From Stentor coeruleus (lineage: Eukaryota > Ciliophora > Heterotrichea > Heterotrichida > Stentoridae), in NCBI GenBank assembly GCA_001970955.1, contig MPUH01000081.1:51331-115330 (forward strand): DNA of 64,000 nucleotides, in the 5' to 3' direction. This document shows, in pieces, positions 30,563 to 40,874 of the stretch. The translations under genes and the position numbers were made by a program. The first letter of the stretch is position 1. Every line of letters starts with the position of its first letter. Below the pieces are notes generated by a model, which worked only from the letters and a program-made list of their open reading frames with translations, did not search any database and was not told where the DNA came from.

Positions 30563-32151
30563 ATGAAAATCATAAAGCTTAAACCAATATTTTTCCCAAG
30601 CAACGATATTTTAGTAAAACCTCCAGATTTTATCACTCACAATGAAGAATTACCTATAGAAAAAGCAACGATATTTTAGTAAAACCTCCAGATTTTATCA
30701 CTCACAATGAAGAATTACCTATAGAAAAACTAAAAGGTAAATCACTAAGTTCAACAGAAGAACTTAAAACTATTTTGAGGGGAAAAAAACTGAAAAAGCA
30801 AGACGATGAGCAGAAAAACCTCGAAGATGAAGATGAAAATGCAGTCAAAAGGCTTTCTGAATGGAAAGGTGCTGACAATTGTAAAACCCCTCTATTGAAA
30901 AAATTTACATTTAAAAGAGGCATCACTCAAAATTTTTCTTATGATTCAAAATCTCCTAATCGAAATCCTCACACAGCCCAAACAATAGCTCCTGTCAAAA
31001 TCAAAACAGAAACTATTGTTTCAGTTGTCCAAGGTATAGTCGCAGCAGAAAGATTCAAAAGAAAAGCGCTTGAAACTGAAACAAAAGATGTATCTGAACG
31101 AAACAGACAATATGAAGAAAACATAAAATTCAAAATGAACCGACTTGCAAAAGAAATCGAAAGCATCAAACTCTACATCAGAGAAGAAACAGAAAAGTAC
31201 GAAATATTAAAAAAAGAACTCTTAGATATCGAAAAAAATCATGAAGAATGCCTAAGCGCAATAAGCCATAAAGAAGCTGAAGAACTACTTTTTAACGATA
31301 AAGGCAAAAAAAAAATCATAAAACCCGGTGAGGAAAGCCAATACTTCATAAAAAAAGAGAAATTCCGCCAACAAAAGCAAGAACTGCATAAAAACTACCA
31401 AGAAAGCAAAGAAAAATGCACAAAAAATCTTGAACAAACCAAACGCAGCCTTGAAATTACAGAAAGGCATCGTCTAGAATGTAAAAAAGAACTCAAAACC
31501 CACCGAGAAGAAATCGTTCTCCTATACTGCAGAGCGTTAAAAGATGGTAAGGACATAAGAAATGACGGGTTAAAATGGGCAATAAAAAATTTATGGAAAA
31601 TGAATGAATGTGTTCCAATATCAGCATTTCCGAAATTTTTCGATGATGAATCTGCTCATTTTTTACTTTTTATGGCTGAAAAAGATTTAGAACTTGAGCA
31701 TTATATAAGTAAATTAGACAAACTTAGAAAAGAAATTAAAAGCAAAAGATCGTCTATGAATGTGAGTACTGCAAGAGAATTATATAAAGAAGTTAGAAGT
31801 AGATTGAGAAATATAAGCCAATCATCTGTTGGACAATCAGTTAGTGGTAGTCCTATACCTGAAGAAATTAATGATTCTACTGTGATACTTGTTGAAGGAC
31901 AACATTCGAATTATGTTGAGGTTAAAAGTCTTAGGGAAAAAGTTGCTCAGATTACAGAGGTTATTAAAGAAACTACAAATTGTGAATTGAAGAGAATTAC
32001 TGATGATTATCAGATAAATCCTGGAGAAGCTGAGAAAGTTGGCCTGTTTCATGTTATTAGATGTTTGGTCGGGGATAAAGTTAGGGAGTTTAATAAGTAC
32101 ACAAGGTCTTCTGTTGGGAAAGGAAAAGCTAGGATGTCTTTACTTTTTTAA
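30563..32151 (+). CDS. Coiled-coil protein, copy 1, with a 65-bp duplication breaking the frame
   Basis: The start at 30563 (MKIIKLKPIFFPSN) matches the N terminus of the paralogue at 44788-46311 (MKAIKLKPIFFPND). A 65-bp tandem duplication (30598-30664 and 30663-30729) shifts the frame near codon 35; with one unit counted, the alignment to the paralogue runs on without a break. The part from 30775 on is open to TAA at 32149-32151. The protein has a basic N terminus, a long coiled coil (about residues 160-300), a conserved globular-looking part (LYCRALKDGKDIRNDG, CVPISAFPKFFDDESAHFLL) and another helix. No known family. The duplication is probably an assembly artefact, as others nearby are; if real, the gene would lose its first 70 residues. 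Confidence 0.75.
30598..30729. repeat. 65-bp tandem duplication in coding sequence
   Basis: Two perfect units offset by 65 bp, not a multiple of three, within the 5' end of the coiled-coil gene. There is no N at the junction. Confidence 0.9.
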
Positions 32152-32843
32152 GTGTTGAGATATGGTTGAGAATTTAATATTTATGAAGTTTTTTGTAAGA
32201 TGTGATAAATTAAGAGATTTTGATGAAGATTTTGGAGATTTTGTTTATATTTGAATTGTACAAGGTATCAGCTAGGGAATAAAGGAATATATAATTAGAT
32301 AATGAGAAGTTTTATGTAAATATAAAGAAGTTGTGGTTAAAGTTTAGTAGCAATAAAACATACTGATTTTGTTTTATATAATTGATACTGAGTTTTTATA
32401 TAAACTGTGTTAATACATAGAAATCATTTTTTAATACAAATTTTTGTACACTTTTTTTTAAAGTATATAATTAATAAATAATTTTCGGGCTTACAAAAAC
32501 AAATCAAGTGGAAAATCTTGTAAATAATAAAGTACTAATAGTGCTTTTTAATATCTAATCTTCCTTGATATTAATCAATAAGAAAACTATCAGCCAAATA
32601 TTCATTTAAAACTATTAATAATAAATAATGTAATTTACTATAAAAACATCCCAATCATCCATATATCCTCAATAAAGCTTTCGTTTCATATAAAATATTA
32701 TCATAAAAAAACATTTAGCATTTCTACCAAAATTAAAAAAAATCCTGATAAATATTAAAAAATACCCAAATATCAATCAAAGTATTATTCACTATAAACA
32801 AAGTAATAAATAAAAATTAGTAACACAATTTATAATTAAAAAT
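32152..32843. other. Gene-free spacer
   Basis: G-rich and C-poor after the plus gene, then AT-rich with increasing C toward 32844. No ORF. Confidence 0.6.
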
Positions 32844-33026
32844 ATGGGATGCATTTTGACAAGAAATAAATTAGTGAAGAATTGTGGATTAAAACAAAAA
32901 AAAACATCAGAAAGTTTTCAACCAACAGCAATACCTCACATATTTCTTAAAGTAAGAAAAGATTATCTATTAGTACTTAGAAGTATTGATGAAGTTAGCG
33001 CATACTTAGAAGACTCACTTCCCTAA
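32844..33026 (+). CDS. 60-aa MGC protein, second copy type
   Basis: It starts MGCILTRNKLVKNCGLKQKK and has the same length as the gene at 911-1093. It has the same acylation signal (Gly2, Cys3), a basic stretch after it and a C-terminal helix (PHIFLKVRKDYLLVLRSIDEVSAYLEDSLP). Direct similarity to the 911 protein is weak, but both open a collinear series of genes (an MGC protein, the MGCYFC protein, the tail-anchored protein, the PG-rich protein). No known domain. Membrane attachment by myristate plus palmitate is predicted. Confidence 0.6.
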   Translation: MGCILTRNKLVKNCGLKQKKTSESFQPTAIPHIFLKVRKDYLLVLRSIDEVSAYLEDSLP

Positions 33027-33189
33027 TGGTTCTTTTAATAATAAAAAGAATAAACTAATAGTTTTTAAATAAAACCTAACTTTAATTCCATCAAAAGAAA
33101 CTAAAAAAATAAAATAATCATAGCTTTATTAGAAAAAGTATTTTACAGCAAATATAAGAAATTTTATTTCATAAGCATGATTATAAAGA

Positions 33190-33545
33190 AAAAGTGAAGT
33201 TTGAGTTAATAGGAAAAAAATTTTACAAATACGATTTGCTATAGTGGTAAAATGATCTAGAATAATTAGTTGCATAAATGCTTATACGCTTAATATGGAA
33301 AATAGTTAGATAGATCGGATTTTTAGAAGATGAAAAGGATGCTAATTAGTGTTGAAACAGGATGATACTTAGGCAGGCTAAGAAATTATCATGGTTTGGG
33401 ATGTGAAAAGTAATCTTATAAAAGTTTAGGAATTTTTTAAAAAAACGGAGTCTAAAATTCCTAGGATTAAATACATGAAAATCATGCAGTTCGTCAAAAA
33501 TTAATAGGTTCAAGGGTCTGAATACTTTTATAAATAGAAGAACTA
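33190..33545 (+). pseudogene. Possible decayed gene, unknown
   Basis: One frame reads FYKYDLL-stop-W-stop-NDLE-stop-LVA-stop-MLIRLIWKIVR, then IGFLEDEKDAN and RQAKKLSWFGM, with TAG, TAA and TGA inside. The residues between stops are typical of a helical protein, and the stops would fit CAG, CAA and CGA codons after C to T change. No family or paralogue was identified, so this is tentative. Confidence 0.3.
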
Positions 33546-34015
33546 CAGATTAAATCATTTCAGTCGTATAATTTATCCCTTAATACTTGTAAGTATCAAT
33601 AAGTTAATCAGAATATCGATTTTGGTCTTCTTTATCAAATTATATATTAACAGAATACTTATAAGCACCTGAGTTTCTTTCTAAATCTTTAAATAATTAA
33701 TTTCTTTATTCAAAACTTATCAAACGATATACTTCTTTATGAATTCTTTAATATAATTAACCTTTCTAAACTTTATCAATGATCTATCTTTGATATAAAA
33801 TCTTAACTTGTAATAGGATTATAGCGTGAAAAATACTACAACGTCATGATTATTATAACTTTAAACATTTAAGCCTTGAGATTATCTATTTAGTCTAATT
33901 TTATAAACTATTTCTTTAATTATTATAAATAGTATATACACTAAAATCAGTATATGAACTTAAAATCTAAGTGTTTTAACTTGCTTATATTAAGAAAAAG
34001 TAAAAATTATTTCAA

Positions 34016-34136
34016 TTTTATCATCTAAATAAATATTGTAAAAATTACATTTGATTTTCAAAATACTGGAGATATATTTTATCATCTAAATAAATATTGT
34101 AAAAATTACATTTGATTTTCAAAATACTGGAGATAT
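34016..34136. repeat. 61-bp tandem duplication
   Basis: The segment beginning TTTTATCATCTAAATAAA at 34016 is repeated with a 61-bp offset (second copy from 34077) with no mismatch seen. Intergenic. Confidence 0.85.
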
Positions 34137-34817
34137 GACTGGATTTTTATATAATTTTTTATAAAGGCAATATGAATGTTTTTTATGGATAAACATTTGG
34201 ATCTGATTTTAAAGGGTATTTAAAACTCATGGGGCTTGAGTTAAAAAGATGATTAGGAAAAAAGTTAATAATTTATAATAAATTGTATTAAGCTAAGATT
34301 ATAAATTAAGATAAATATAACCATGTTTTTATAGAATTTTATGCTTGAATAAAGTTTTTGATTATAAATACAATATTTTTAGGTTGAAAATATTGTTTAT
34401 TTGGACTATAAAGGAAAACCCTACTAAAATTAAAAACTTTTCATAAACTCGACTTATATAATATTTGTATAAAGTTATATTGTAAATACGAAATTATTTA
34501 ATGATGCTATGATTTTTTTAAAACTCACTATTGTAAGAATAAAACAAATCAATGCATCATCATTCACAATTAAAATTACATTCAATAAATACTTCAAAAC
34601 CAAAAAAACCTTATCATAAATTCCTAAATCTTTAATCTAAAACTTAAAAATCCCATCCAACTTCATATAAAAAATCAAACTAACATACAAAAACAATCTC
34701 AATAATAAAATCTTCGAATCATTTAAAAACCTCATACAATTTAACTCACATTCAACATCTAAACATAAAATCCTATTTCCAAAACCATAAACCTTACAAA
34801 ATTATAAGTAAAAAACT

Positions 34818-35768
34818 TTATATTATATATTTTTTACTTGTAATCTGACGTACCTGATCCGAACTACTTCGAATATGCCCACGAGATAATGGTTTTTTCG
34901 CAGTTGGCGGTCTGCTCTCTAACGCACTATTCTCACTATCTTTTCTCGCATTAAAAGGTGATGGAGTACTCCTATTTTTTTCATCTAAAGACTTTTGGTT
35001 TTTCCTATCAACCCCCTTAACTAACTCATTTTGCACTTTTTCACGAAGGGGTTTTTGCATTTTCATCATCTCAAAATTTTTCCCTTCAAACTGTTTTTTC
35101 AATAATTCAATACTAGCAGTATTATTCTTATCCATCTTCCTATTTTTATCAATTTCTTTTTTAAGTTTTTCACACTCTTTAGCTTTATCTTCTAAAAGGT
35201 TTTTAAGTTTTGAGCACTCAATTTCGAATTTTTGAATAGTTTTATCTTTCACATTATCATTTTTTAGGTTTTTACCTTTTTCAGATGATTTTACCATTTC
35301 TTCAAGTTTTGAAATTTTCATATCAGCCTCAAGTTTATATTTTTCAAGTTCTTCATTTTTGTTTTGTATGTTTTCTATATGTAATTTAAGCTGATGCTCA
35401 ACTCGAATATGATTTCTAACTTCTGCTTCAAGCTTTTGAAGCATGGTTTCAAATTGCTCTGACCGTTGGGCAAGTTCAGCTTTATCTGAAGACTTATAGT
35501 CTCTTTTAAAATTCAATAATTCATTAATCAAGTCTTTAAAATTCTCAATGATTTCATCAGTGCTTAGTTCTTCTAATGTTTCAAGTTCTTCACTTGTAAC
35601 ACTAGCTTCATCCAAATGGCAATTACTTATAAAAGCGAATCTAAACATTTCGTTGATAGTTTTTTCTATAGACATAGGTGAAGATAGTTTATTTAGGTCA
35701 AGGGTAAGTTCGGATTTGATTTTTTTACTGTTTTTCATATGCTTGTCAATAAGTTCTGAAGTCGACAT
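34818..35768 (-). CDS. 316-aa coiled-coil protein
   Basis: The N-terminal third is helical and acidic (EELETLEELSTDEIIENFKDLINELL). The centre (about residues 100-230) is a strong coiled coil that includes LEAEVRNHIRVEHQLKLHIE, a stretch that looks conserved in protist coiled-coil proteins. The tail is basic, Ser/Pro-rich and ends SSDQVRQITSKKY, likely disordered and phosphorylated. No membrane segment. The family is not identified; a basal-body or cytoskeletal function is only a guess. TAA ends it at 34818, and its 5' side carries an assembly join at 35964. Confidence 0.7.
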   Translation of the reverse strand: MSTSELIDKHMKNSKKIKSELTLDLNKLSSPMSIEKTINEMFRFAFISNCHLDEASVTSEELETLEELSTDEIIENFKDLINELLNFKRDYKSSDKAELAQRSEQFETMLQKLEAEVRNHIRVEHQLKLHIENIQNKNEELEKYKLEADMKISKLEEMVKSSEKGKNLKNDNVKDKTIQKFEIECSKLKNLLEDKAKECEKLKKEIDKNRKMDKNNTASIELLKKQFEGKNFEMMKMQKPLREKVQNELVKGVDRKNQKSLDEKNRSTPSPFNARKDSENSALESRPPTAKKPLSRGHIRSSSDQVRQITSKKYII

Positions 35769-35916
35769 TATTAAGGGATTTTTTATCGATATTTTTGATT
35801 GAATTGTTATTTAAATATTGAAGCTTGTGGTATGAAAGATTTAGTAAAAGATAGGTGATGAGATTTTTATATGAAAATAAGTTGATAAGTTGAGGTTGGA
35901 TTAAAGGGTTGTTGGT

Positions 35917-36011
35917 TTTTTTATTATAATCAGAGGTTATGAAATGTTTATATCAAAGCTGAGNTTTTTTATTATAATCAGAGGTTATGAAATGTTTATA
36001 TCAAAGCTGAG
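35917..36011. repeat. 47-bp direct repeat around the N at 35964
   Basis: 35917-35963 and 35965-36011 are the same sequence on either side of one N; probably an assembly join. Confidence 0.9.
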
Positions 36012-36017
36012 TTATTA

Positions 36018-36755
36018 CTAATTATTAGACATCTTGAGGCCAAAGTCAATTTTCCTAACAACCACAGGCCTAGGTTTTCCAATGAACTTAGGTATCAGAG
36101 GAATAACAGGGATCTTATACTCATCTAGCCATGCAAGTTTAATATACTTGAGTATCGCCTCTAGCTTTTCTTTTGATTTCCACTTAATAGCTTTACTAGG
36201 TGGAGGCATAGCGAATTCCCTCATTGGCAAATCAAACTTATATGGTTTCACATGATACTTCATTTGTTTATCAGTCCTATAAAATAAAGAAAACTTCCAC
36301 TTTTAACTTTAACAGCATCAATAGCTTGTTTTGTTGCATCATTGATTTCAAAATGTAATGGTCGATCAATATCATCAAGTCCTCCAGATAAAAGCTTGAC
36401 TCCTATTTGATTTTAGAAAAAACCTATCTTCAAACATCATCTTCATAGTAATTGGTTTTTCTGTATCAATACGCCCTTTATCAATGAAATAATAAAGTCT
36501 TGAGAAATTTAAAGGGTCTAATGGTTTTTTGAAGTAAGTTCTATTCATACCCCATTTTGGGATTCGCATTGTTATTGATGTTTAACCATCTTCAAATGAT
36601 GGATGAGCATTCCTACCTTTACGAGCTTTTTGACCTTTGTAACCATGATAACTTGTTTTACCTTTACCACTTGCTCATCCTCAACCGAGATTTTTGAATT
36701 TGTATCTGGCACCAAAGTTGTCATTTATGTTGTTAGGTTTTAATGTGATAAGCAT
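36018..36755 (-). pseudogene. Decayed mitochondrial ribosomal protein uL15 gene
   Basis: On the minus strand from ATG at 36753-36755 the reading starts MLITLKPNNINDNFGARYKFKNLG and continues SGKGKTSYHGYKGQKARKG, FEDG-stop-TSITMRIPKWGMNR, GVKLLSGG and KYHVKPYKFDLP...MPPP, the order of bacterial/mitochondrial uL15, ending with the long C-terminal extension found in mitochondrial L15. Breaks: TGA at 36681-36683 and 36675-36677, TAA at 36582-36584, a frameshift after FFLK (about 36420) and another before the KYHVKP part (about 36270). Conserved Arg and Gln stand at the first TGA and at the TAA in the family, so CGA to TGA and CAA to TAA are the likely changes. A functional copy must exist elsewhere. 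Confidence 0.8.
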
Positions 36756-37019
36756 TCAGGAAAAGACCTAACATTTTTATTATTAGGATTATGCGTAAGA
36801 TAGTTTTTATATGGGAGGAGGATTTTTGTTTCAGGATTGATTTTAATGTGAATTTTTAAGGAATTTTTATTTGATTTGTATTATGAGAAGGGATTTTATG
36901 GGGTTTTTTATTTTGAGATAAGCTTGGATTTTAGATTTTATATTGGGTTAATGATTAAGATATTATTATAGGATTAATATTAAAGGCAAATTATGATTAG
37001 GATTAAAAGGATTTTATAG

Positions 37020-37199
37020 CTAGTCTTGTTTTATTTTTGCATCAGAACATTCACTTGTTTCATGTTGTTCTTCTCGGACTGTGTATAAACGATTTGATGG
37101 CCTTTGTAATGTCCTTAATTCGAATATTCCTATGCTGATGTCTGATTCTAAGGTTTTAGCTTCATTTTTATCGTTAGGCATGCAGAAGTAGCAACCCAT
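37020..37199 (-). CDS. 59-aa MGCYFC protein, paralogue of 6617
   Basis: It reads MGCYFCMPNDKNEAKTLESD and aligns without gaps to the 57-aa protein at 6617-6790 up to the last few residues; the acidic tail with ETSECSD is shared. Gly2, Cys3 and Cys6 predict myristoylation and palmitoylation. Differences between the copies are mostly third-position or conservative, as expected for selection on the protein. No transmembrane helix. It stands between the uL15 pseudogene and the cyclic-nucleotide-binding gene. Function unknown. Confidence 0.8.
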   Translation of the reverse strand: MGCYFCMPNDKNEAKTLESDISIGIFELRTLQRPSNRLYTVREEQHETSECSDAKIKQD

Positions 37200-37600
37200 T
37201 CGTTTTAATTTAAATAAATATTATGCTGATTTTAAAGACTAGGCTTAGAAAAAAACTATAAAAATGAAGTTGTGGATAAAGGATTTTGGGTGTTAAGGTT
37301 GAAAATGTATATGATAATATTTGTGGAAGAATTTATATTAAAAATTATGGAAATTTTGAAAGTTATGATGATAAAGACTGAATTGGTAGGTATGAATATT
37401 ATGAATCAGATATAAGTTGGATAATTTGCAATCGAATTGAAGAGAATGTGAAGGAAAATAGAAAAATTGAATTGCTATTAAGGAAGTCCTTAAAGTGATT
37501 TTATATTATGAAATGATTTAGGGTATATAAGATCATAAATTAGCCAAAATCCACCTTACACAATTCCCACCTCAATTATTTTTTTAAACCTTAAACATCA

Positions 37601-37627
37601 ATAACATGCCAAANATAACATGCCAAA
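37601..37627. repeat. 13-bp direct repeat around the N at 37614
   Basis: ATAACATGCCAAA lies on both sides of the N; assembly join. Confidence 0.85.
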
Positions 37628-37683
37628 AAATCCCCCAACCAACAAAAAACCAAAATTAAACAATTTCATTAATCATTAAAATC

Positions 37684-39363
37684 TCAAGGTGACCACAAAG
37701 CTAAGTAAACCGGAAATGAATTCATGCTATACATAGCCATACCCTTATTTTTTTCACGCATACTCCCCAAAGGTGATTTAAAACTTTTGACCCTCGGTGA
37801 GTTACTTAATGAGTTCATTTTAGAAAACCTTTCAGTAAAACTCATAGGGTTAATAATCTTAGACTCCGTAGCTTTAGTTATAGACAAAAAACTACCTTGA
37901 AATTCCATTTCTCTAGAAAGCGAACTGCTAGTTTTTGTATGTTTAGTCGTAATCGGGAGTTTTTTAAAATCAACTGACACTTCCAGTATTTCCTCAGGTA
38001 TACAACCCGAACTTTCTATTGTATTTTTACGTGGAATCCTTAATAAATCCCCTTTAAGCGGACTTATCAAACCTTTAAATTTCTTCCCATCTCCCATCTT
38101 GCAACCTAAAAACTCTTCATCTTTTCTATACTCCATCAAATCCCATTTTTTATCTTGAAATGGTTCAGGAGATCTACTTATCATAGTATTTCTTTTTAAA
38201 AACTTTTTCTCTTCATTACAAAAACTCATTATTGATGTACATCTTCGTATTTTATTCTTATCATCTTCAATAACCTTATCATATATTCTAAACCTATTTT
38301 GTGATATATTCAAATTTGTCATACTTCTTTGTAAAACATTTTTACTAGTTTTTACAATCTCATATTTTTTGTTTTCTTCATTTTGTAATCCAAGTGGTTT
38401 AGCTTTTTTTATACTTGATATCATGGCAAGTCTTAATTCTACTTCTTCATGTCTTATTTTTAATCTTTTACGTAGCCCAGCCCAGAACTCTTCATTTTTA
38501 ATAAGCTTTAAAAACTCCTAAATAGAAAATACTGATTTTAATGCATAGTATAATACAGTGATTTCGCTTATACATTTACTTGTAACTGTTCTTGGGGAAT
38601 CAATTATTAATTGATGATCACCAAAAATTTCCCCTTTACCAATATTAGCAACATTGACATCAAAAGATTTCGGGGCAAAATTTTTGTTTTTGTTACAATG
38701 TATTTTAGGTTTAATTTTGCGGAAAAAACCGATTTCTCCTTCTTTGACTAAATAAAGTTCATCTGAAAATTCTCCTTCTTTATATAGTATTTGACCTTTT
38801 TTAAGAACTTTTTCTTTGAGACTGTAGCTGATTTTTGCGAGGAAGTTTTTAGTAAAGTTTCGAAAAAGTGGAAGGCTGTATAGAAAGTCGACTATTGAAT
38901 TACGTCGATCTCGAACAGCTCGAAGAAGGATGGATTCATAGTCATTTTTTAAAAGATAAGCAAAATGACATGGAGTTTTGCATTTTATTGAAGCTTGTCG
39001 AGGTTTATCACTTTCTAAAGCTAACTCGCCGAAACATCCTCCATCAGAAAGTTCAACAACTTCTTCAAAAGAATTTTCTTTATCTTTTCTTGGGATTTCT
39101 ACACCCACTTTTCCCGAGAGGATTATATAGAATTTATTACCTTCACTACCATAAAGGAAAAGATAATCCCCAGTATTACAGAATTCATATTTTAAATGCT
39201 TGCAACATGCTCTGTGCATTGTTGATCCATGAACAGATGATAATTCTGATAAAAAATTGCTGTGTTTGGTTATTTGGTAAAGGTGCTCAATATCTTCTGC
39301 TGTTCTTTCCTTTGTACTTTTGATGCAGATTTTCTTAAGGTTTACAAGAAGATTGCCGTTCAT
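37684..39363 (-). CDS. Protein with two cyclic-nucleotide-binding domains, copy 1; one 15-nt intron
   Basis: Exon 1 runs 39363-38533 and exon 2 runs 38517-37684 (TGA), giving 554 aa. The intron 38518-38532 is GTATTTTCTATTTAG. Domain 1 (about residues 55-140) has the phosphate-binding cassette FGELALESDKPRQASI with the Arg that contacts the cyclic phosphate. Domain 2 (about 160-275) has IFGDHQLIIDSPRTVTSK, less canonical but with Arg. The build is like PKA/PKG regulatory halves, without a kinase domain. Exon 2 encodes a basic helix and a Ser-rich, possibly phosphorylated tail. It is paralogous to the gene at 61060-62463. Together with the guanylyl cyclase at 12103 it could be a cGMP or cAMP receptor; the ligand is not determined by sequence. 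Confidence 0.85.
38518..38532 (-). other. 15-nt intron (cNMP-binding gene, copy 1)
   Basis: Coding-strand GTATTTTCTATTTAG, phase 0, its last codon being TAG. Removal joins two frames whose combined length and layout match the intact paralogue at 61060. Confidence 0.85.
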
Positions 39364-39795
39364 TTATAAAATGCAAAGTTTTTATTAGTCATTGTTTTAA
39401 TTTTAAATATTGTGTAATTAGCAGAAATATCGTGTAACACTTACTTTGGAAAAATTATTCTGATAATAGGGCTTTGGTTTATGATTTTTATGCTTATTAG
39501 CTTATAACTGTTAGAAAAATTAGGTGTTACAAAATAGCCCAAATGGCAAGATTAAAAACAAAATTACTAACCCTACCGATTTCCCCATAAAAAAAATCAT
39601 GTATTTACAATCAAAAAGTATATTTCATTATAAAAACCCACTAAATTTACCTGTCAATTATCCCAAAAACTTGAATATCTTAAGATTAAAATTTTATTAT
39701 ACATCTTTACTTATACAATAATTTTCTAATAAAATATTTCAAACAGCATTTTATGTTAATTATCCAATCAGATAAGTATATTTTAATTGATATTT

Positions 39796-40518
39796 TTACC
39801 CCAAATAAAAGCTCAATATCACATATAAAGTGATAAATATTATAATATAATTCTTCAAGCTATATTCACTTTTTCTAACACCTTCAAGTTTTTTCGCAGA
39901 ATTCCTTTGTTTTCTTCTCATCTCCTCAGCTATTTTAATACTCATAGTTTTCTTCTTGCATGCGTCTGAAAATTTCAGAAACTTTTTCCTTATCCCAGTC
40001 TGACTTTTCAAGATTTTTTTCAAAAGCAAATTTTTAATCTTGATCCTTCCTAATTCGATTCTTGCCCTGTGATCTTTTATCTTAGAAAATGAGAAACATA
40101 AAATTTTCACTGTGATTTTGCATATAATTGCGTATAAGTATTTTGTATTATTTGGTAATCTTGTGTCTTTTGTTTTTTGTTTCATATGCAAACCCCATAA
40201 GCCGATTCCATGCGAGACTTTTTTAATGTTTTTTGTTGGGCATGGGAGGATTTCTTTATTAAAAAAGTCTCCACAACAGAGTAAAGCTTTGTTTTCAAGA
40301 ACCCGGCGTTTAATATTTAGAGTCTCAGTGAGAAAATGCGAGTATTTTATATAAGAGTCTTCATGAAATGAACTTTTGTTGTGATCTAAGAGATTTTTTA
40401 TTCTAATTATAAGGTTGCTTGAGGATTTTTTTATGTCTTCCTGCAAACTTTGTTCGTTTTCTGAGTATTTAATCCCAACTTGCTTTAGGATGCTCTGGAC
40501 TATATCTTTTTCATCCAT
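39796..40518 (-). CDS. 240-aa basic, C-terminally anchored protein
   Basis: The N-terminal half is helical and charged; a CC pair (LLCCGDFFNKE) lies in a motif that also survives in the pseudogene remnant at 7730-7870. The C-terminal part is Lys-rich (KKTMSIKIAEEMRRKQRN) and ends in one hydrophobic helix (YIIIFITLYVILSFYLG), so it is a probable tail-anchored membrane protein facing the cytosol. No known domain. It sits 3' of the PG-rich gene at 40875 on the same strand, the same order as the remnant and 8222 in the first block. Confidence 0.7.
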   Translation of the reverse strand: MDEKDIVQSILKQVGIKYSENEQSLQEDIKKSSSNLIIRIKNLLDHNKSSFHEDSYIKYSHFLTETLNIKRRVLENKALLCCGDFFNKEILPCPTKNIKKVSHGIGLWGLHMKQKTKDTRLPNNTKYLYAIICKITVKILCFSFSKIKDHRARIELGRIKIKNLLLKKILKSQTGIRKKFLKFSDACKKKTMSIKIAEEMRRKQRNSAKKLEGVRKSEYSLKNYIIIFITLYVILSFYLG

Positions 40519-40874
40519 TTACTAGAGTATTTGAATTCGAATAATTAAATCTTTATAGAAATTATACATAAACTTTAAAGCTTTATATTCTTATTAGGAT
40601 TCTAGAATATAATCCTAAACATACTTCATTTTATAACTAAATACAAGTTTTTATCTAAAAAAAAAAACCTTAGATTATTATTGTATAAAAAAACATGTTT
40701 ATTATCATGAATTTTATCTAAATCCTATTAGTCCATAAACCTAAATTCAAAAATCCTATAAGAAAACCCTTCATATTTATATCAAATTTAATCATATCTC
40801 ACAATTTTCTAACAATTATTTATAAATTTAATCTTTAAATAAAACCTCGACATAAAAACTACATTATTATAACC
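40519..40874. other. Spacer
   Basis: AT-rich. The right half is C-rich and G-poor (3' flank of the PG-rich gene). No ORF. Confidence 0.55.

Larger units (their letters stand above)
33027..34817. other. Long gene-poor stretch with a decayed frame and a tandem repeat
   Basis: No intact gene. Between about 33190 and 33545 one plus frame looks protein-like but is broken by many stops. The stretch 34560-34817 is C-rich and G-free in places, the 3' flank of the minus gene at 34818. Confidence 0.5.
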
